The notes below the pieces were generated by a model that was given only the letters and a program-made list of their open reading frames with translations, was not told the origin of the DNA and did not search any database. The position numbers were made by a program, and so were the translations under genes. This document shows, piece after piece, positions 16,334 to 27,904 of a stretch of DNA of 64,000 nt. The first letter of the stretch is position 1, and each line of letters starts with the position of its first letter. Source of the DNA: DATCMA01 sp036563645 (GTDB taxonomy: Bacteria > Actinomycetota > Actinomycetes > Mycobacteriales > Micromonosporaceae); NCBI GenBank assembly GCA_036563645.1, contig DATCMA010000022.1, positions 1-64,000 of the forward strand. The letters run 5' to 3'.

Positions 16334-16346
16334 CCGCCCGCGCGCC

Positions 16347-17006
16347 CTACCGCCACAGGCCGGCCGCGACCGCGGTGGTGGCCAGCCCGGCGCCGATCAC
16401 CACGGCGGCGGTGCGCAGGTCGAGGGCCGCGTGCTGGCGGTCAGCCAGGGCTTTCGCGGGAGCGAGTCCCGTGAACGGGCCGAGCAAGGTGATCACCAAC
16501 GCCACGACCGGCAGGCCAATGGCGAGATCGCCCCCGTAGCGGGCACCGATCGCCCGGGCCGCGGTGGCCAGCCCAACCGCGATACCCGCGCCGAGGACAC
16601 CGAACAGCACCAGCACCGGATACACCGATCGCGGCAAGGGCGCGAGCTTCCGAACCCGGTCCAACAGGTTGCGCGTGCTGGCGAGCCACGGCTGCGGATC
16701 GGTGCCGGCCGCCTCGGGGTCGGGCGAGGGGAGCGGAAGGCCGCCGTGCCGGCTGGCGGCGGGGCCGAGCAGCTCCACCAGCTCCTCCCACAGGTCCGCC
16801 GCTTCCCGGTCAACCGCGTCGAGCTCCGCGCGCGCCGCGTCCACCTCGGCCTGTGCCGCGCGGATCGCCGCCTCCGCCTCGGCCACGGCGGCGTGCGCCG
16901 CCGCGCACCGCTCAGCGTGCCACGCCTCGGCTTCGGCACGCGCGTGCGCGATCCGCGTGGCGAGGTCGGCCAGTTGCCACAGGAGCTCCGGGTAGGACTC
17001 GGTCAT
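16347..17006 (-). CDS. Coiled-coil membrane protein of T7SS-like operon
   Basis: 219-aa protein. ATG 17006 overlaps the stop of the FtsK-like gene by 4 bp, so it is translationally coupled. Residues about 1-80 form an Ala/Glu/Arg-rich coiled coil (ERCAAAHAAVAEAEAAIRAA...). A linker follows, then hydrophobic segments at about 126-150 (VYPVLVLFGVLGAGIAVGLATA), 158-176 (LAIGLPVVALVITLLGPF) and 198-217. The short spacings allow two or three membrane passes. I do not recognise a family. As last gene of the operon it may supply the membrane anchor that the FtsK-like ATPase lacks. Confidence 0.65.
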   Translation of the reverse strand: MTESYPELLWQLADLATRIAHARAEAEAWHAERCAAAHAAVAEAEAAIRAAQAEVDAARAELDAVDREAADLWEELVELLGPAASRHGGLPLPSPDPEAAGTDPQPWLASTRNLLDRVRKLAPLPRSVYPVLVLFGVLGAGIAVGLATAARAIGARYGGDLAIGLPVVALVITLLGPFTGLAPAKALADRQHAALDLRTAAVVIGAGLATTAVAAGLWR

Positions 17007-19684
17007 GACAGGTCGTACGGGATGATCACTTCAGCGGTGCGGTGGATGGAGCGGTCGAAGTAGAGGCCCCGCCAGGGACGGGGGTACCACGGCGGTCCGC
17101 CGGCTCGTGGATACAGCGGCGGCCCGAGCTCGGCGCCGTGCACATCCAGCGCCACCCACGCTCCGATGTGGTCGGTGCGGGACCCGATGCCACCGAGATC
17201 GTCGCGCATGCGCGTGACTCCGCGCCACCACGCGAGGACGTGGACGTGGCGTTCCGGACCGGTGTGCAGGATCCGCCGTAGCTTGTCCACAACGGACCGA
17301 CCGGCGGCGCTTGTGGACAGACGGGTCGTGGCCGCGTCCACGGCGTAGAGCACGAGGAAGCGCGGACGGGGATCCTCGACCGGCTCCAGCAGCTCCTCAG
17401 CCACGCGAGCCAGCACGTCCGGCAAGGCGTCGTGCTCGGACCAGCCGGTGTCCCCGGGCAGCGCGGCGTGGAGCGCGCGCGCCGCGGCCGCCGCGTCCGG
17501 ATCGAGACAGACGACGTCGAAGCGCGCCGCTCCCTGCGCAAACTGGCGTGCCAGCGACTGGGCGGCCGCACCGAGCACCGCGCACGCCTCGTCGACCCGG
17601 GTGCCGAGGACCGCGAGGTTCCGGCCAGGAGCGCGGGGCAGGGCGAGCTGGGCGGAGCGCGCGTGCACGTCGATGGTCTCCCCGAGCAGGGCCACGGGTT
17701 CCCGCCGCGCCTCCGGCCGGGACGCATCGAGCGCGGCGAAGTCGGGCGCGTCGCGCAGCCGCGGGACGGCGTCCCCGTCGAACAGCCGGGGTGGCGGCAG
17801 GTGAGCCGGGCGGTGCCGCCAGAGGCGGTGCTGGAGCGCGTGCCAGGTGTCGCGGTCGCTCGCGGCGGGTACCCGGACGATTCGGTTCGCCTCCGGCGCT
17901 CCAGATTCGGGGTTGACCACCGCGTGGTGCCGCGGCAGCAACTCGGCGGCGGTGTTGGTCTCCGGCAGGATCCGGCGCGCCTTAGGCAGCGCGATACGCA
18001 GGGTGAACTGCGCGATCAGCGCGCTGCGGCCCCACAGCGCCTGAATGCCCGAGACGTCTTGGGAGGCGAGAACCAGGTGGATGCCCTGGGATCGACCCCG
18101 CCGGGCGAGATCCTCCAAGAGCTCGGCGGCTTCCATGGCGAGCGCGTCGTGCCCGTCGAGCAGGACCTGGAACTCGTCCACCACCGCGACGATGCGCGGC
18201 CACCGGCCGCCGGGATCCTCCGCCCGCAGCTCGGCGAGCTTGGTGACCTCGTGCCGTTTCGCCGCGTCCGCCCGCCGGCGCAGCTCGGCGCGGAGGAACC
18301 GCAGCAGGGCCAGCCCGAACTCCCGATCGGTGTTGACGTTGACCCCCACGAGGCGGACGTGGGGCAGCCAGCTGGGATCGCGGTGGCCGGGGGCGAAGCG
18401 GGCGAAGGAGACGCCCTCCTTGAAGTCGAGCAGGTAGAACTCCAGCTCGTCGGGGGAGTAGCGGGCGGCGAGTGACCCCATCCAGGCGTAGATCAGGTTC
18501 GTCTTACCCGTCCCGGACGGGCCGCCGATGAGCGCGTGGGGCGGGTAGTCGCTCAGGGTGAGCGTCACGAGCTGCCCGTCGAGGCCATAGCCGATCGGCG
18601 CGGTGAGGCCCGCGGTCGCGTCCTCGGTCCAGATGTCGGCCGGCAGCAGGTCGGTGAGGACCAGGGGCGCGGGACCAGCGGAGACCTGCTGGGCGAGCCT
18701 CCGGCACGTGTCGATCACCAGTTCCGTCGGGGGCGGCTCATCGAGCACGAGGGGCAACCCGGGCGCATCGGTCATCGTCGCCGTATCGCGATCAATGTGG
18801 ATCGTGGTGACGGTCGGGCCGTCGATGGGAACGCCCCGGGTCACCAGGTGTACCCCACAGGCGGCGCCGGCGCGGGCGAGCCGATCCAGCTGCGCCCGTT
18901 CGTGGCGGCTCAGCTCTTCCCCGTCCCCGAGCAGCACCACCAGCCGCCACGGCTCCGGTCGGCGGCCCGTCGCCGCGGCCAGCTCGCCCAGTGAGCCGTA
19001 CTCGCCGACCAGCACGGTCTCGTTGATGCGGCGGACGTGGTCGACCAGCTCATCGAGGAGCGAGGTCAACCCACCGGGACCCACCAGGGTCAGCAACTTG
19101 GCGTGGGCCAGCGGGGCGAATCCGGCCAACCCACCGCCAAGGCGCCCCGGGTCGTAGCCGATCAGGTGGACGCAGCCGGGTTCGACCCGTCCGAGCGCAC
19201 GCAACAGGAGGGTGCTGAGCACACCGGCCGCGGCCGCCTCGTCGTCGCCGACGAGGGCGACGTGTCCATAGTCGAGGAGCGGCACGAGGGCGGGGACGGG
19301 CGGCAGGCCCGGCAGGTGGAACGCGCCGATCCGCAGCCGGCCCGGTGACTCCGCGCGCGCCCCAGGGGCCGGCTGCCACGCGTGCCACGGGGCGCTGGCT
19401 GCGCCGGGAGCCGCTGCCGCGGCGGCCCGCCGTGTGCGCTCGGACAGGTCGGCTAGGGCCGCGGCGTACCTCCGGTCGAGCTCGGCGAGGCGGGCGTCTC
19501 GCTCGGCGGCCACCCGCTCCGGGAGACGCGCGGCGGCTTCCGCGAGCCGGGCGTGCCGGGCGACGGCGGCGGCGAGGTCGCGTTCCGCGTGAGCGAGCCG
19601 GGCACGCCCCGCGGCGCGGGCGTTGGCGAGCGCGCGCCGGACCGCGGTGACGAGCTGGCGTCGTGTGTCAGCCACGGGTGACAC
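17003..19684 (-). CDS. FtsK/SpoIIIE (EccC-like) multi-domain ATPase
   Basis: 893-aa protein; GTG 19684 overlaps the previous gene by 17 bp (GTG 19675 is also possible). Layout: coiled coil 1-95; a first ATPase-like module about 115-345 with a degenerate P-loop (ALVGDDEAAAAGVL); a canonical FtsK/SpoIIIE module about 360-640 with Walker A GGPSGTGKT at 387-395 and Walker B VAVVDEF, Asp503-Glu504; and a third degenerate module from about 680 (NLAVLGTRVDEACAVL). Three tandem modules with one intact resemble EccC/EssC of type VII secretion, but no N-terminal TM segments are present. DNA translocation is the alternative role. The small helical neighbour favours protein export. Confidence 0.75.
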   Translation of the reverse strand: MSPVADTRRQLVTAVRRALANARAAGRARLAHAERDLAAAVARHARLAEAAARLPERVAAERDARLAELDRRYAAALADLSERTRRAAAAAAPGAASAPWHAWQPAPGARAESPGRLRIGAFHLPGLPPVPALVPLLDYGHVALVGDDEAAAAGVLSTLLLRALGRVEPGCVHLIGYDPGRLGGGLAGFAPLAHAKLLTLVGPGGLTSLLDELVDHVRRINETVLVGEYGSLGELAAATGRRPEPWRLVVLLGDGEELSRHERAQLDRLARAGAACGVHLVTRGVPIDGPTVTTIHIDRDTATMTDAPGLPLVLDEPPPTELVIDTCRRLAQQVSAGPAPLVLTDLLPADIWTEDATAGLTAPIGYGLDGQLVTLTLSDYPPHALIGGPSGTGKTNLIYAWMGSLAARYSPDELEFYLLDFKEGVSFARFAPGHRDPSWLPHVRLVGVNVNTDREFGLALLRFLRAELRRRADAAKRHEVTKLAELRAEDPGGRWPRIVAVVDEFQVLLDGHDALAMEAAELLEDLARRGRSQGIHLVLASQDVSGIQALWGRSALIAQFTLRIALPKARRILPETNTAAELLPRHHAVVNPESGAPEANRIVRVPAASDRDTWHALQHRLWRHRPAHLPPPRLFDGDAVPRLRDAPDFAALDASRPEARREPVALLGETIDVHARSAQLALPRAPGRNLAVLGTRVDEACAVLGAAAQSLARQFAQGAARFDVVCLDPDAAAAARALHAALPGDTGWSEHDALPDVLARVAEELLEPVEDPRPRFLVLYAVDAATTRLSTSAAGRSVVDKLRRILHTGPERHVHVLAWWRGVTRMRDDLGGIGSRTDHIGAWVALDVHGAELGPPLYPRAGGPPWYPRPWRGLYFDRSIHRTAEVIIPYDLS

Positions 19685-20621
19685 CGACCGACGGGATCGG
19701 GGGAGCCGAGGGGTCGTGGGGCTCGGCCTCGGCCGCCAGCGCTTCGGCGGACCGACCGAGCAGTCCGAGGAGGACCCCGGTCAGGACGGCGCTGGCGACC
19801 GGGGTGTCTGCGGGGTGCGCCGGACGCGCCGCGGCGTGCGTGTCGGGGGCGACGCGGCAGGTCCGGGCGAGCACCGTGTCGAGGACGTGCCCCGGTAGAC
19901 CCGGGAGGAGGGAGCGGACGCGGCTCTCTGTCGCGCGGGCGAGCCGGGGCAGGTCGGCCGCGCTGGGCGGGTGGCCGAGCAGGTCAGCCGCCAGTCGGGC
20001 GAGGGGTTCCCGGGCGCGGGCGGTGAGCTGCACACCGATCGGCGCGGGCGCGGAGGTGAGCATGTCCCGTAGCGCTCCCCGATCGCCACCGCGGACCGCC
20101 TCGGCCACCCGCCGGAGCAACTGGTCAGCGTCCCAGCTGGCGTCGGGCCGGCGCTGCGGCACGTCTCCATCGGTGAGGACGGCGATCCGCGCCGCCCACC
20201 AGTCGGGTTGGGGGGCGGGTGTCGACACCCGAGCCCGCGGTGGGGCGGCGGCGACCGAAGGCGCGGGGTGGGGTCGCGGCGAGGTAGCGGGTGCCGGGGC
20301 CGCGCCGCCGAGCCCGATCGAGGTGAGGTACGTGGCGAGCCGTTCCCGGGCGACCCGCAGGGCGTATCCCGCTTGTTCGACGTGCTCCATGGCGCGTTCG
20401 ACACCCGGGACCGCGTCCGGCCGGTCGACCTGTCGCCGGACGGCGAGCAGCAGGTCGCTGGCCGCTCGCAGCCGCTGTACCGCGACGGCCACCGCGTCCA
20501 GGGGGAGCGCTTCGGCCGCGCTTCGCACGCGCACGCCGAGCCGCTGAATGGTCGACATGGTGGTCGCCTTGCTCGTCGTCGACATGGGGGTGGTCGCCAT
20601 CGGAGTCCACGCCGTGCCCAC
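19668..20621 (-). CDS. Hypothetical helical/proline-rich protein of T7SS-like operon
   Basis: 317-aa protein; GTG 20621 lies 3 bp past the stop of the small upstream gene. Other in-frame ATGs (20600, 20585, about 20557) are possible, the last giving MSTIQRLGVRVRSA. Residues about 25-110 are helical (LPLDAVAVAVQRLRAASDLLLAV, ALRVARERLATYL). A Pro-rich linker at about 110-140 follows, then a second helical region to the end with a short hydrophobic patch (ASAVLTGVLLGLLGRS). No signal peptide and no recognised family. Its fixed place between the small helical protein and the ATPase suggests a substrate, adaptor or chaperone; this is inference only. Confidence 0.55.
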   Translation of the reverse strand: MGTAWTPMATTPMSTTSKATTMSTIQRLGVRVRSAAEALPLDAVAVAVQRLRAASDLLLAVRRQVDRPDAVPGVERAMEHVEQAGYALRVARERLATYLTSIGLGGAAPAPATSPRPHPAPSVAAAPPRARVSTPAPQPDWWAARIAVLTDGDVPQRRPDASWDADQLLRRVAEAVRGGDRGALRDMLTSAPAPIGVQLTARAREPLARLAADLLGHPPSAADLPRLARATESRVRSLLPGLPGHVLDTVLARTCRVAPDTHAAARPAHPADTPVASAVLTGVLLGLLGRSAEALAAEAEPHDPSAPPIPSVGVTRG

Positions 20622-20624
20622 GAC

Positions 20625-20885
20625 CTACAGCATCGCGGCGTACGACTGCGCCTGCTCGATTGCGGCGACGGTGGCGGCCAGGCACTCTTCAAGGTCTGTA
20701 GCGGCTTGGAACAGCGACGCCTGTGCCGCGCCGACCGCCTCATGCCCGCTGCCTTCCAGCGCCGCCGCGAGGCTCTGTTGCGCTTCGGCGAGCTTTTCTG
20801 CCGCCACGCGTACCGCGGCCTGACCCTCATTGATCTGCGCGATCGCAGCGTCGATAGCCGACTTCACCTCGGCGACACTCGCCAC
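20625..20885 (-). CDS. Small helical-hairpin protein (WXG100-sized)
   Basis: 86-aa protein; GTG 20885 chosen because AGGGAGT lies about 8 nt upstream (GTG 20894 would overlap the site). It is all-helical: helix 1 about residues 5-43 (VKSAIDAAIAQINEGQAAVR, EAQQSLAAAL), a turn GSGHEAV, then helix 2 to the C-terminus (ending QAQSYAAML). Length and hairpin topology match ESX/WXG100 proteins, but the turn has GSG instead of WxG and there is no YxxxD/E export motif. It is the first gene of the operon with the FtsK/EccC-like ATPase. It resembles small unclassified actinobacterial proteins found near such ATPases (recollection, unverified). Confidence 0.6.
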   Translation of the reverse strand: MASVAEVKSAIDAAIAQINEGQAAVRVAAEKLAEAQQSLAAALEGSGHEAVGAAQASLFQAATDLEECLAATVAAIEQAQSYAAML

Positions 20886-21176
20886 GCCTGTCACTCCCTA
20901 GCCGAAGTTGCTCGTCACTCTGCGCTGAGACTAGCCCTGTGGGTGATTCCTGCCTAGCTGTCCACCTGCTTACTCCGTCTACCGCCGTCCCGTTCGGTCA
21001 CATCGCCGACAGTTCTCGGCGCCGACGTGGCGCGGCCACGGGTCGCCACCGCTGATCCCGATCGATCCCGGCGGGCCGAGGGCGGGCGCGCTGCGGGCAG
21101 GCTCCGCGTTTACCGGCAGGGGAGGTGGGTAGCCAGCGGTCGCGCGAGCGCGGGGCGCCTGCGAAGGAGGCGGAGC

Positions 21177-23747
<2,571 letters not shown>

Positions 23748-23846
23748 CGAGGCGTGTGGACCACCTCATCCCGAGCCGATCCGCGTTGGTGGGGCGGAGG
23801 TTGGCAGGAACCGCCGCCGGACGGCGGACGCACGGAGGGAGCGACG

Positions 23847-24242
23847 ATGGCCAGGCGATATCGCACCGAACCGGAAGTGGACCAGCTGTGGGAGGAGTTT
23901 CACTCCTGGGTCAACCTCAACTCCGGACAGTTGCGAAGCTGGTTGATGACGCGCGGATCGGGGGAGGACGGCTTCTCCGACGCCAAGCTCAATATGGACA
24001 GCCGCAGCGCGGCCATCATGCAGCTTCTCGGCAAGCGCAAAGTCGACCTCACCAACGACGACATCGAGATGATGGCCGAGGTCGTCGACGAAATCCGCGC
24101 GCTCAAGGCGCATCCACCTGCGAAAGGCGCCAGCAACGACGAGTGGCGACGGGCGTTGCTGGACCTCGGCCACGACCCCTTGCGCGAACCGAGGAAAAGC
24201 GCTTACCCCGAGGACGGCCTTGAGCCGCCGCAGGGAGCCTGA
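23847..24242 (+). CDS. DUF3140 family protein
   Basis: 131-aa cytosolic protein from ATG 23847 with GGAGGGAG upstream. The sequence RTEPEVDQLWEEFHSWVN, then LRSWLMTRGSGEDG, KRKVDLTNDDIEMMAEVVDEIRA and WRRALLDLGHDPLR matches the DUF3140 pattern known from actinobacteria. Function is unknown. It follows the ClpC-like gene on the same strand, about 100 bp away. Confidence 0.75.
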   Translation: MARRYRTEPEVDQLWEEFHSWVNLNSGQLRSWLMTRGSGEDGFSDAKLNMDSRSAAIMQLLGKRKVDLTNDDIEMMAEVVDEIRALKAHPPAKGASNDEWRRALLDLGHDPLREPRKSAYPEDGLEPPQGA

Positions 24243-24322
24243 CCCGCTCGGCGGTGCGGTCGGCGCGCGTTTTCCCACCTCACCCGGCGAGCCCCGGGGC
24301 GGCGGGTGATATGAAGGACGGC

Positions 24323-25639
24323 ATGGACCGCCCCATCCCGTCCCCGACCGACGAGGTCGTCGAACTCTGCCACGACCTGCTGCGCATCGACACCACCAAC
24401 ACCGGCGACCCCGAGACCACCGCCGGGGAGCGGGCAGCGGCGGAGTACGTGGCGGCCAAACTCGCCGAGGTGGGCATCTCCGCTGACATCTACGAGGCCA
24501 GGCCCGGGCGCGCCAGCGTCGTGGCCCGCCTAGCCGGTACCGATCCCCAGCGCGGGGCGCTGCTGGTGCACGGGCACCTGGATGTGGTCCCCGCGGACGC
24601 GACGGAGTGGACGGTGCACCCCTTCTCCGGGGAGGTCCGCGACGGCTACCTGTGGGGACGCGGCGCGGTCGACATGAAGAACTTCGACGCGATGGTGCTG
24701 GCGGTCGTCCGGCACTGGCAGCGCACCGGGGTACGCCCGCCGCGGGACATCGTCCTGGCGTTCACCGCGGACGAGGAGGCGGGCAGCACCGACGGGGCCC
24801 GCTACCTCGTCACTGAGCATCCCGACCTCTTCGACGGGTGCACGGAAGCCATCGGCGAAGTCGGTGGCTTCTCCTACACCGTCAGTGACGACATTCGCCT
24901 GTACCTCGTGCAGACCGCCGAGAAGGGCATCGAGTGGCTCCGCCTGCACGCCCACGGTCGCGCCGGACACGGCTCGATGATCAACGAGGACAACGCGGTG
25001 ACCGCGCTGGCCGAAGCGGTGGCGCGCCTCGGCCGGCACCGCTTCCCGGTCGCGCTCACCCCGACGGTGCGCGCCTTCCTCGACGAGGTGTGCGCGCTGC
25101 TCGGCATCGACTTCGACCCGGACGACCCGGAGCAGGCGATCGCCAAGCTCGGGCCGATCGCCCGGGTCATCGGAGCCACGATTCGCAACACCGCCAACCC
25201 CACGCGCCTCGCGGCGGGCTACAAGGACAACGTCATCCCCAGCCGAGCCACCGCCACGGTCGACTGTCGGACACTCCCGGGCGACGCCGACGCCTTCATC
25301 GCCCAGCTGCGTGAGATCATCGGGCCGGACCTGGAGATCGAGCACATCCAGCGCCTACCGGCGCTGGAGACGACGTTCGACGGGGCGCTGGTGGAGGCGA
25401 TGACCGCCGCGTTGCGCGCGGAGGACCCCACGGCGCGGCCTGTTCCGTACATGCTCTCCGGGGGCACCGACGCCAAGGCGTTCAGCCGATTGGGCATCCG
25501 CTGTTTCGGGTTCGCTCCGCTGCGCCTGCCCGCCAACTTGGACTTCACCGCGTTGTTCCACGGTGTCGACGAGCGGGTGCCCATCGACGGGCTACAGTTT
25601 GGCGTGCGGGTGCTCGACCGTTTCCTGCGGACCTGCTAA
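24323..25639 (+). CDS. M20 family metallopeptidase/deacylase (ArgE/DapE-like)
   Basis: 438-aa cytosolic enzyme; ATG 24323 preceded by AAGGAC (an in-frame ATG at 24311 lacks a site). Di-zinc residues of the M20 fold are visible: His in VHGHLDVVP, bridging Asp in WGRGAVDMKN, the catalytic Glu and ligand Glu in TADEEAG, and the last His in ALFHGVDERVP. A lid/dimerisation domain is inserted at about 200-320 (HGRAGHGSM). Members remove acyl or peptide groups from amino acids. The presence of SGGTDAKAF and FAPLRLP is typical of actinobacterial 'M20/M25/M40' hydrolases. The substrate is not deducible. Confidence 0.85.
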   Translation: MDRPIPSPTDEVVELCHDLLRIDTTNTGDPETTAGERAAAEYVAAKLAEVGISADIYEARPGRASVVARLAGTDPQRGALLVHGHLDVVPADATEWTVHPFSGEVRDGYLWGRGAVDMKNFDAMVLAVVRHWQRTGVRPPRDIVLAFTADEEAGSTDGARYLVTEHPDLFDGCTEAIGEVGGFSYTVSDDIRLYLVQTAEKGIEWLRLHAHGRAGHGSMINEDNAVTALAEAVARLGRHRFPVALTPTVRAFLDEVCALLGIDFDPDDPEQAIAKLGPIARVIGATIRNTANPTRLAAGYKDNVIPSRATATVDCRTLPGDADAFIAQLREIIGPDLEIEHIQRLPALETTFDGALVEAMTAALRAEDPTARPVPYMLSGGTDAKAFSRLGIRCFGFAPLRLPANLDFTALFHGVDERVPIDGLQFGVRVLDRFLRTC

Positions 25640-25705
25640 TCGCGTTGGCCGGCGGATCGGGACCGTATCGGCGCCACGCGCGGCCCTCGACGAAGGGACA
25701 CCATC

Positions 25706-26368
25706 ATGACCGACCGGCACGCGGAGTTGGAAGCCGCGCTTGAGCGGGTGGTCGACGCCGCCCGGCGGCATTTGGCCGCGGTGCGCGACGCCGCGGCGCG
25801 CCGCACCCACAACGGCCGGGTCGACGACAGCGTGTGGCAGGCGTATGTCGCGCTCAACAACGCCGCGTACGCCTACGACGCGCTGCTGGCGGAGACCTAC
25901 GGGGAGGTCACCCCGTGGGAGGTGGAGCCCATCGACCCGGACGAGGCGGCCAACCGCGCAGGCGGCGGCGTGGAGGGCGAACTCGCCGATCCCCATCCGC
26001 ACGTCATCTCGGTGCGCCAGCGGCGTGACTATCGGGTGCCGAGTGTGACGGCCCTGCTGCGTGTCGCCGAGGCGACCCGGCACCACCTGTCCGACGACGG
26101 CGCGGATGACCCGGTGGAGACCGTCGGCGAAGCCGTCCTCGAACTGCTCCAGGCGGGCGACGGGTCACTCAACGCGCTCGACATCCCCGAACTCGAACCC
26201 CTCGACGGGGTCGTCGTCGTGCACGAGGTCGCCGAGCGCTTCAACCCCGACGCGTTCGCGGACGACGACAGCGCGGGCCCGTTCGTCCCCGCGCCGGGGG
26301 ACCGCCTCGTCGGTCGGCTCGACGAGCACCCGTACCTGCCCACCGACCCGGGTGTCGAATCGGCCTGA
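25706..26368 (+). CDS. Conserved hypothetical protein (220 aa)
   Basis: ATG 25706 with AAGGGA upstream. The product is acidic; residues 1-75 are helical (AELEAALERVVDAARRHLAA, WQAYVALNNAAYAYDALL), followed by an Asp/Glu-rich part with short beta segments (DGVVVVHEVAERF). No motif, signal peptide or TM segment is seen. I do not recognise the family. Base and codon use match the neighbours. A terminator hairpin follows. Confidence 0.6.
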   Translation: MTDRHAELEAALERVVDAARRHLAAVRDAAARRTHNGRVDDSVWQAYVALNNAAYAYDALLAETYGEVTPWEVEPIDPDEAANRAGGGVEGELADPHPHVISVRQRRDYRVPSVTALLRVAEATRHHLSDDGADDPVETVGEAVLELLQAGDGSLNALDIPELEPLDGVVVVHEVAERFNPDAFADDDSAGPFVPAPGDRLVGRLDEHPYLPTDPGVESA

Positions 26369-26396
26369 CCCCGCCGGGGCCACCCCGGCCCCCGGC

Positions 26397-26422
26397 GGGC
26401 CGGCGGCGGTCACCGCCGGCCC
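26397..26422. terminator. Hairpin terminator between convergent genes
   Basis: 10-bp perfect stem (GGGCCGGCGG at 26397-26406, complement at 26413-26422) with a 6-nt loop, between the hypothetical gene ending at 26368 and the DUF5703 gene ending at 26444 on the other strand. Confidence 0.6.
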
Positions 26423-26443
26423 GCGCCGAGGTGGCACCTCTGC

Positions 26444-26656
26444 TCAGGCCCTCCCGGTTGGCGGTCGCGAGGACAGGGCGGGCTGTGGTGTGTCCGACAT
26501 CCGACGACGCAGCGTCACCTGCCGCGTGCCGTCCCGGTACAGCCGCACCCGGGCGAGTTCCCACCCAGAAAACTCGGCCTGAACAGCTAGCTGCGCCGCT
26601 GCGGCGGCCCGATCGACAGTCGGTGGCAGCCGCAGCGGCGCGTACTCGTAATCCAT
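26444..26656 (-). CDS. DUF5703 family small protein
   Basis: 70-aa protein from ATG 26656 (AGGG upstream). MDYEYAPLRLPPTVDRAAAA, then AEFSGWELARVRLYRDGTRQVTLRRR is the characteristic DUF5703 pattern of actinobacteria, where the gene commonly lies near an aldo/keto reductase and M20 gene as here. Function is unknown. Confidence 0.75.
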   Translation of the reverse strand: MDYEYAPLRLPPTVDRAAAAAQLAVQAEFSGWELARVRLYRDGTRQVTLRRRMSDTPQPALSSRPPTGRA

Positions 26657-26716
26657 GCGCCCTATCCTGCCGACGCTCACCCGCCAGGCACCAGCCGTGA
26701 TCAGGTGAGGTTGCGG

Positions 26717-27709
26717 TCACGCCGGGTCCGGATCGGTCAGGCCTTCCCGCTCCGGATACCCCACCGGCGGCGCCGACACGTCGTCGAGCGCGAGTCGAAT
26801 CTCCTCGGGCAGGGTCATCTGCTCTACCTTGAGCGCGCCGATGAGCTGTCCGACGGTCCGCGCACCCAAGATCGGGGCGACCACCCCGGGGCGATCGCGC
26901 ACCCAGGCCAGCGCCACCTCCAACGGTGAGACGCCGAGGCCGGCGGCCGCGGTGGCCACCGCCTCGACGATCGCCGAGCAGCGCGGGTCGAGGTACGGGG
27001 CGACGAAGCGTTCGAAGTGGGGTGAGGCCGCCCGCGAGTCGGCCGGCCGACCGTGCCGGTACTTGCCGGTCAACACCCCGCGCCCGAGCGGCGACCACGG
27101 CAGCACCCCAAGCCCGAGCGCGGCACACGCCGGCAGCACCTCGCGTTCGATGCCGCGCTCCAGCAGCGAATACTCGACCTGGGTCGCCACCACGGGCGCC
27201 CGCCCAGGGAAGGCCGCCTGCCAGGTGGCGGCGCGCGCGGTCTGCCACCCGGAGAAGTTGGAGACGCCGATGTAGCGGGCCCGGCCGCTGGCGACGGCGT
27301 AGTCCATCGCCGCCAGCGTCTCCTCCAACGGCGTGTCCGGGTCGTACCCGTGCACCTGCCACAGGTCCACGTAGTCGGTGCCGAGCCGGCGTAGCGACGC
27401 GTCGAGGCTGCGCAGCAGGTGGCCACGGGAGTTGTCCCGCCGCCGCTCGCACCCCGGCCGCAATCCCGACTTGGTCGCGATGAGGATCTCATCGCGACGC
27501 ACCAGGGTGCCGAGAAGCGAGCCGATCACCGACTCCGCCTCTCCGCCCCCGTACACATCGGCGGTATCGATCAGATTGCCGCCGGCGTCGAGGTAGCTTT
27601 TCAACTGCGCGGCCGCGTCGTCGGCGTCCGTGTCCCTGCCCCAGGTCATTGTGCCGAGTGCGAGCCGCGAAACCGCCAGCCCGCTTCGGCCGAGCGGTCG
27701 CTGTTGCAT
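26717..27709 (-). CDS. Aldo/keto reductase
   Basis: 330-aa NADPH-dependent reductase from ATG 27709. A TIM barrel with the catalytic tetrad Asp (NLIDTADVYGGGE), Tyr in the same segment, Lys (LIATKSG) and His (LWQVHGYD). The C-terminal cofactor-binding region VVAPILGARTVGQLIGAL is present. Reduces aldehydes or ketones; the natural substrate is unknown. It sits upstream of the DUF5703 gene on the same strand and is divergent from the LLM oxidoreductase. Confidence 0.88.
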   Translation of the reverse strand: MQQRPLGRSGLAVSRLALGTMTWGRDTDADDAAAQLKSYLDAGGNLIDTADVYGGGEAESVIGSLLGTLVRRDEILIATKSGLRPGCERRRDNSRGHLLRSLDASLRRLGTDYVDLWQVHGYDPDTPLEETLAAMDYAVASGRARYIGVSNFSGWQTARAATWQAAFPGRAPVVATQVEYSLLERGIEREVLPACAALGLGVLPWSPLGRGVLTGKYRHGRPADSRAASPHFERFVAPYLDPRCSAIVEAVATAAAGLGVSPLEVALAWVRDRPGVVAPILGARTVGQLIGALKVEQMTLPEEIRLALDDVSAPPVGYPEREGLTDPDPA

Positions 27710-27904
27710 GCCTGAACGATATTCACTCCAGGCTGAGGGCGACATCCTCGCACCGGGCGAGAGATGTGGATCATCCCTGGTCGCGACCTGCGCTGATGCC
27801 GAGCGCCGATCCGGTCGTCAGACCCTTCGGGCCGGTTGCGTACGCTCTGGTCGACTCGGGTGGGGCCTACGCCACAGCCAGAGTCGCCTGAGTGGGGAGG
27901 AACG

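Noticed and set aside
16434..16500. Possible operon continuity between the cupin gene and the T7SS-like genes
   Set aside because: They are convergent; only 13 bp separate the stops, so no shared transcript is expected.
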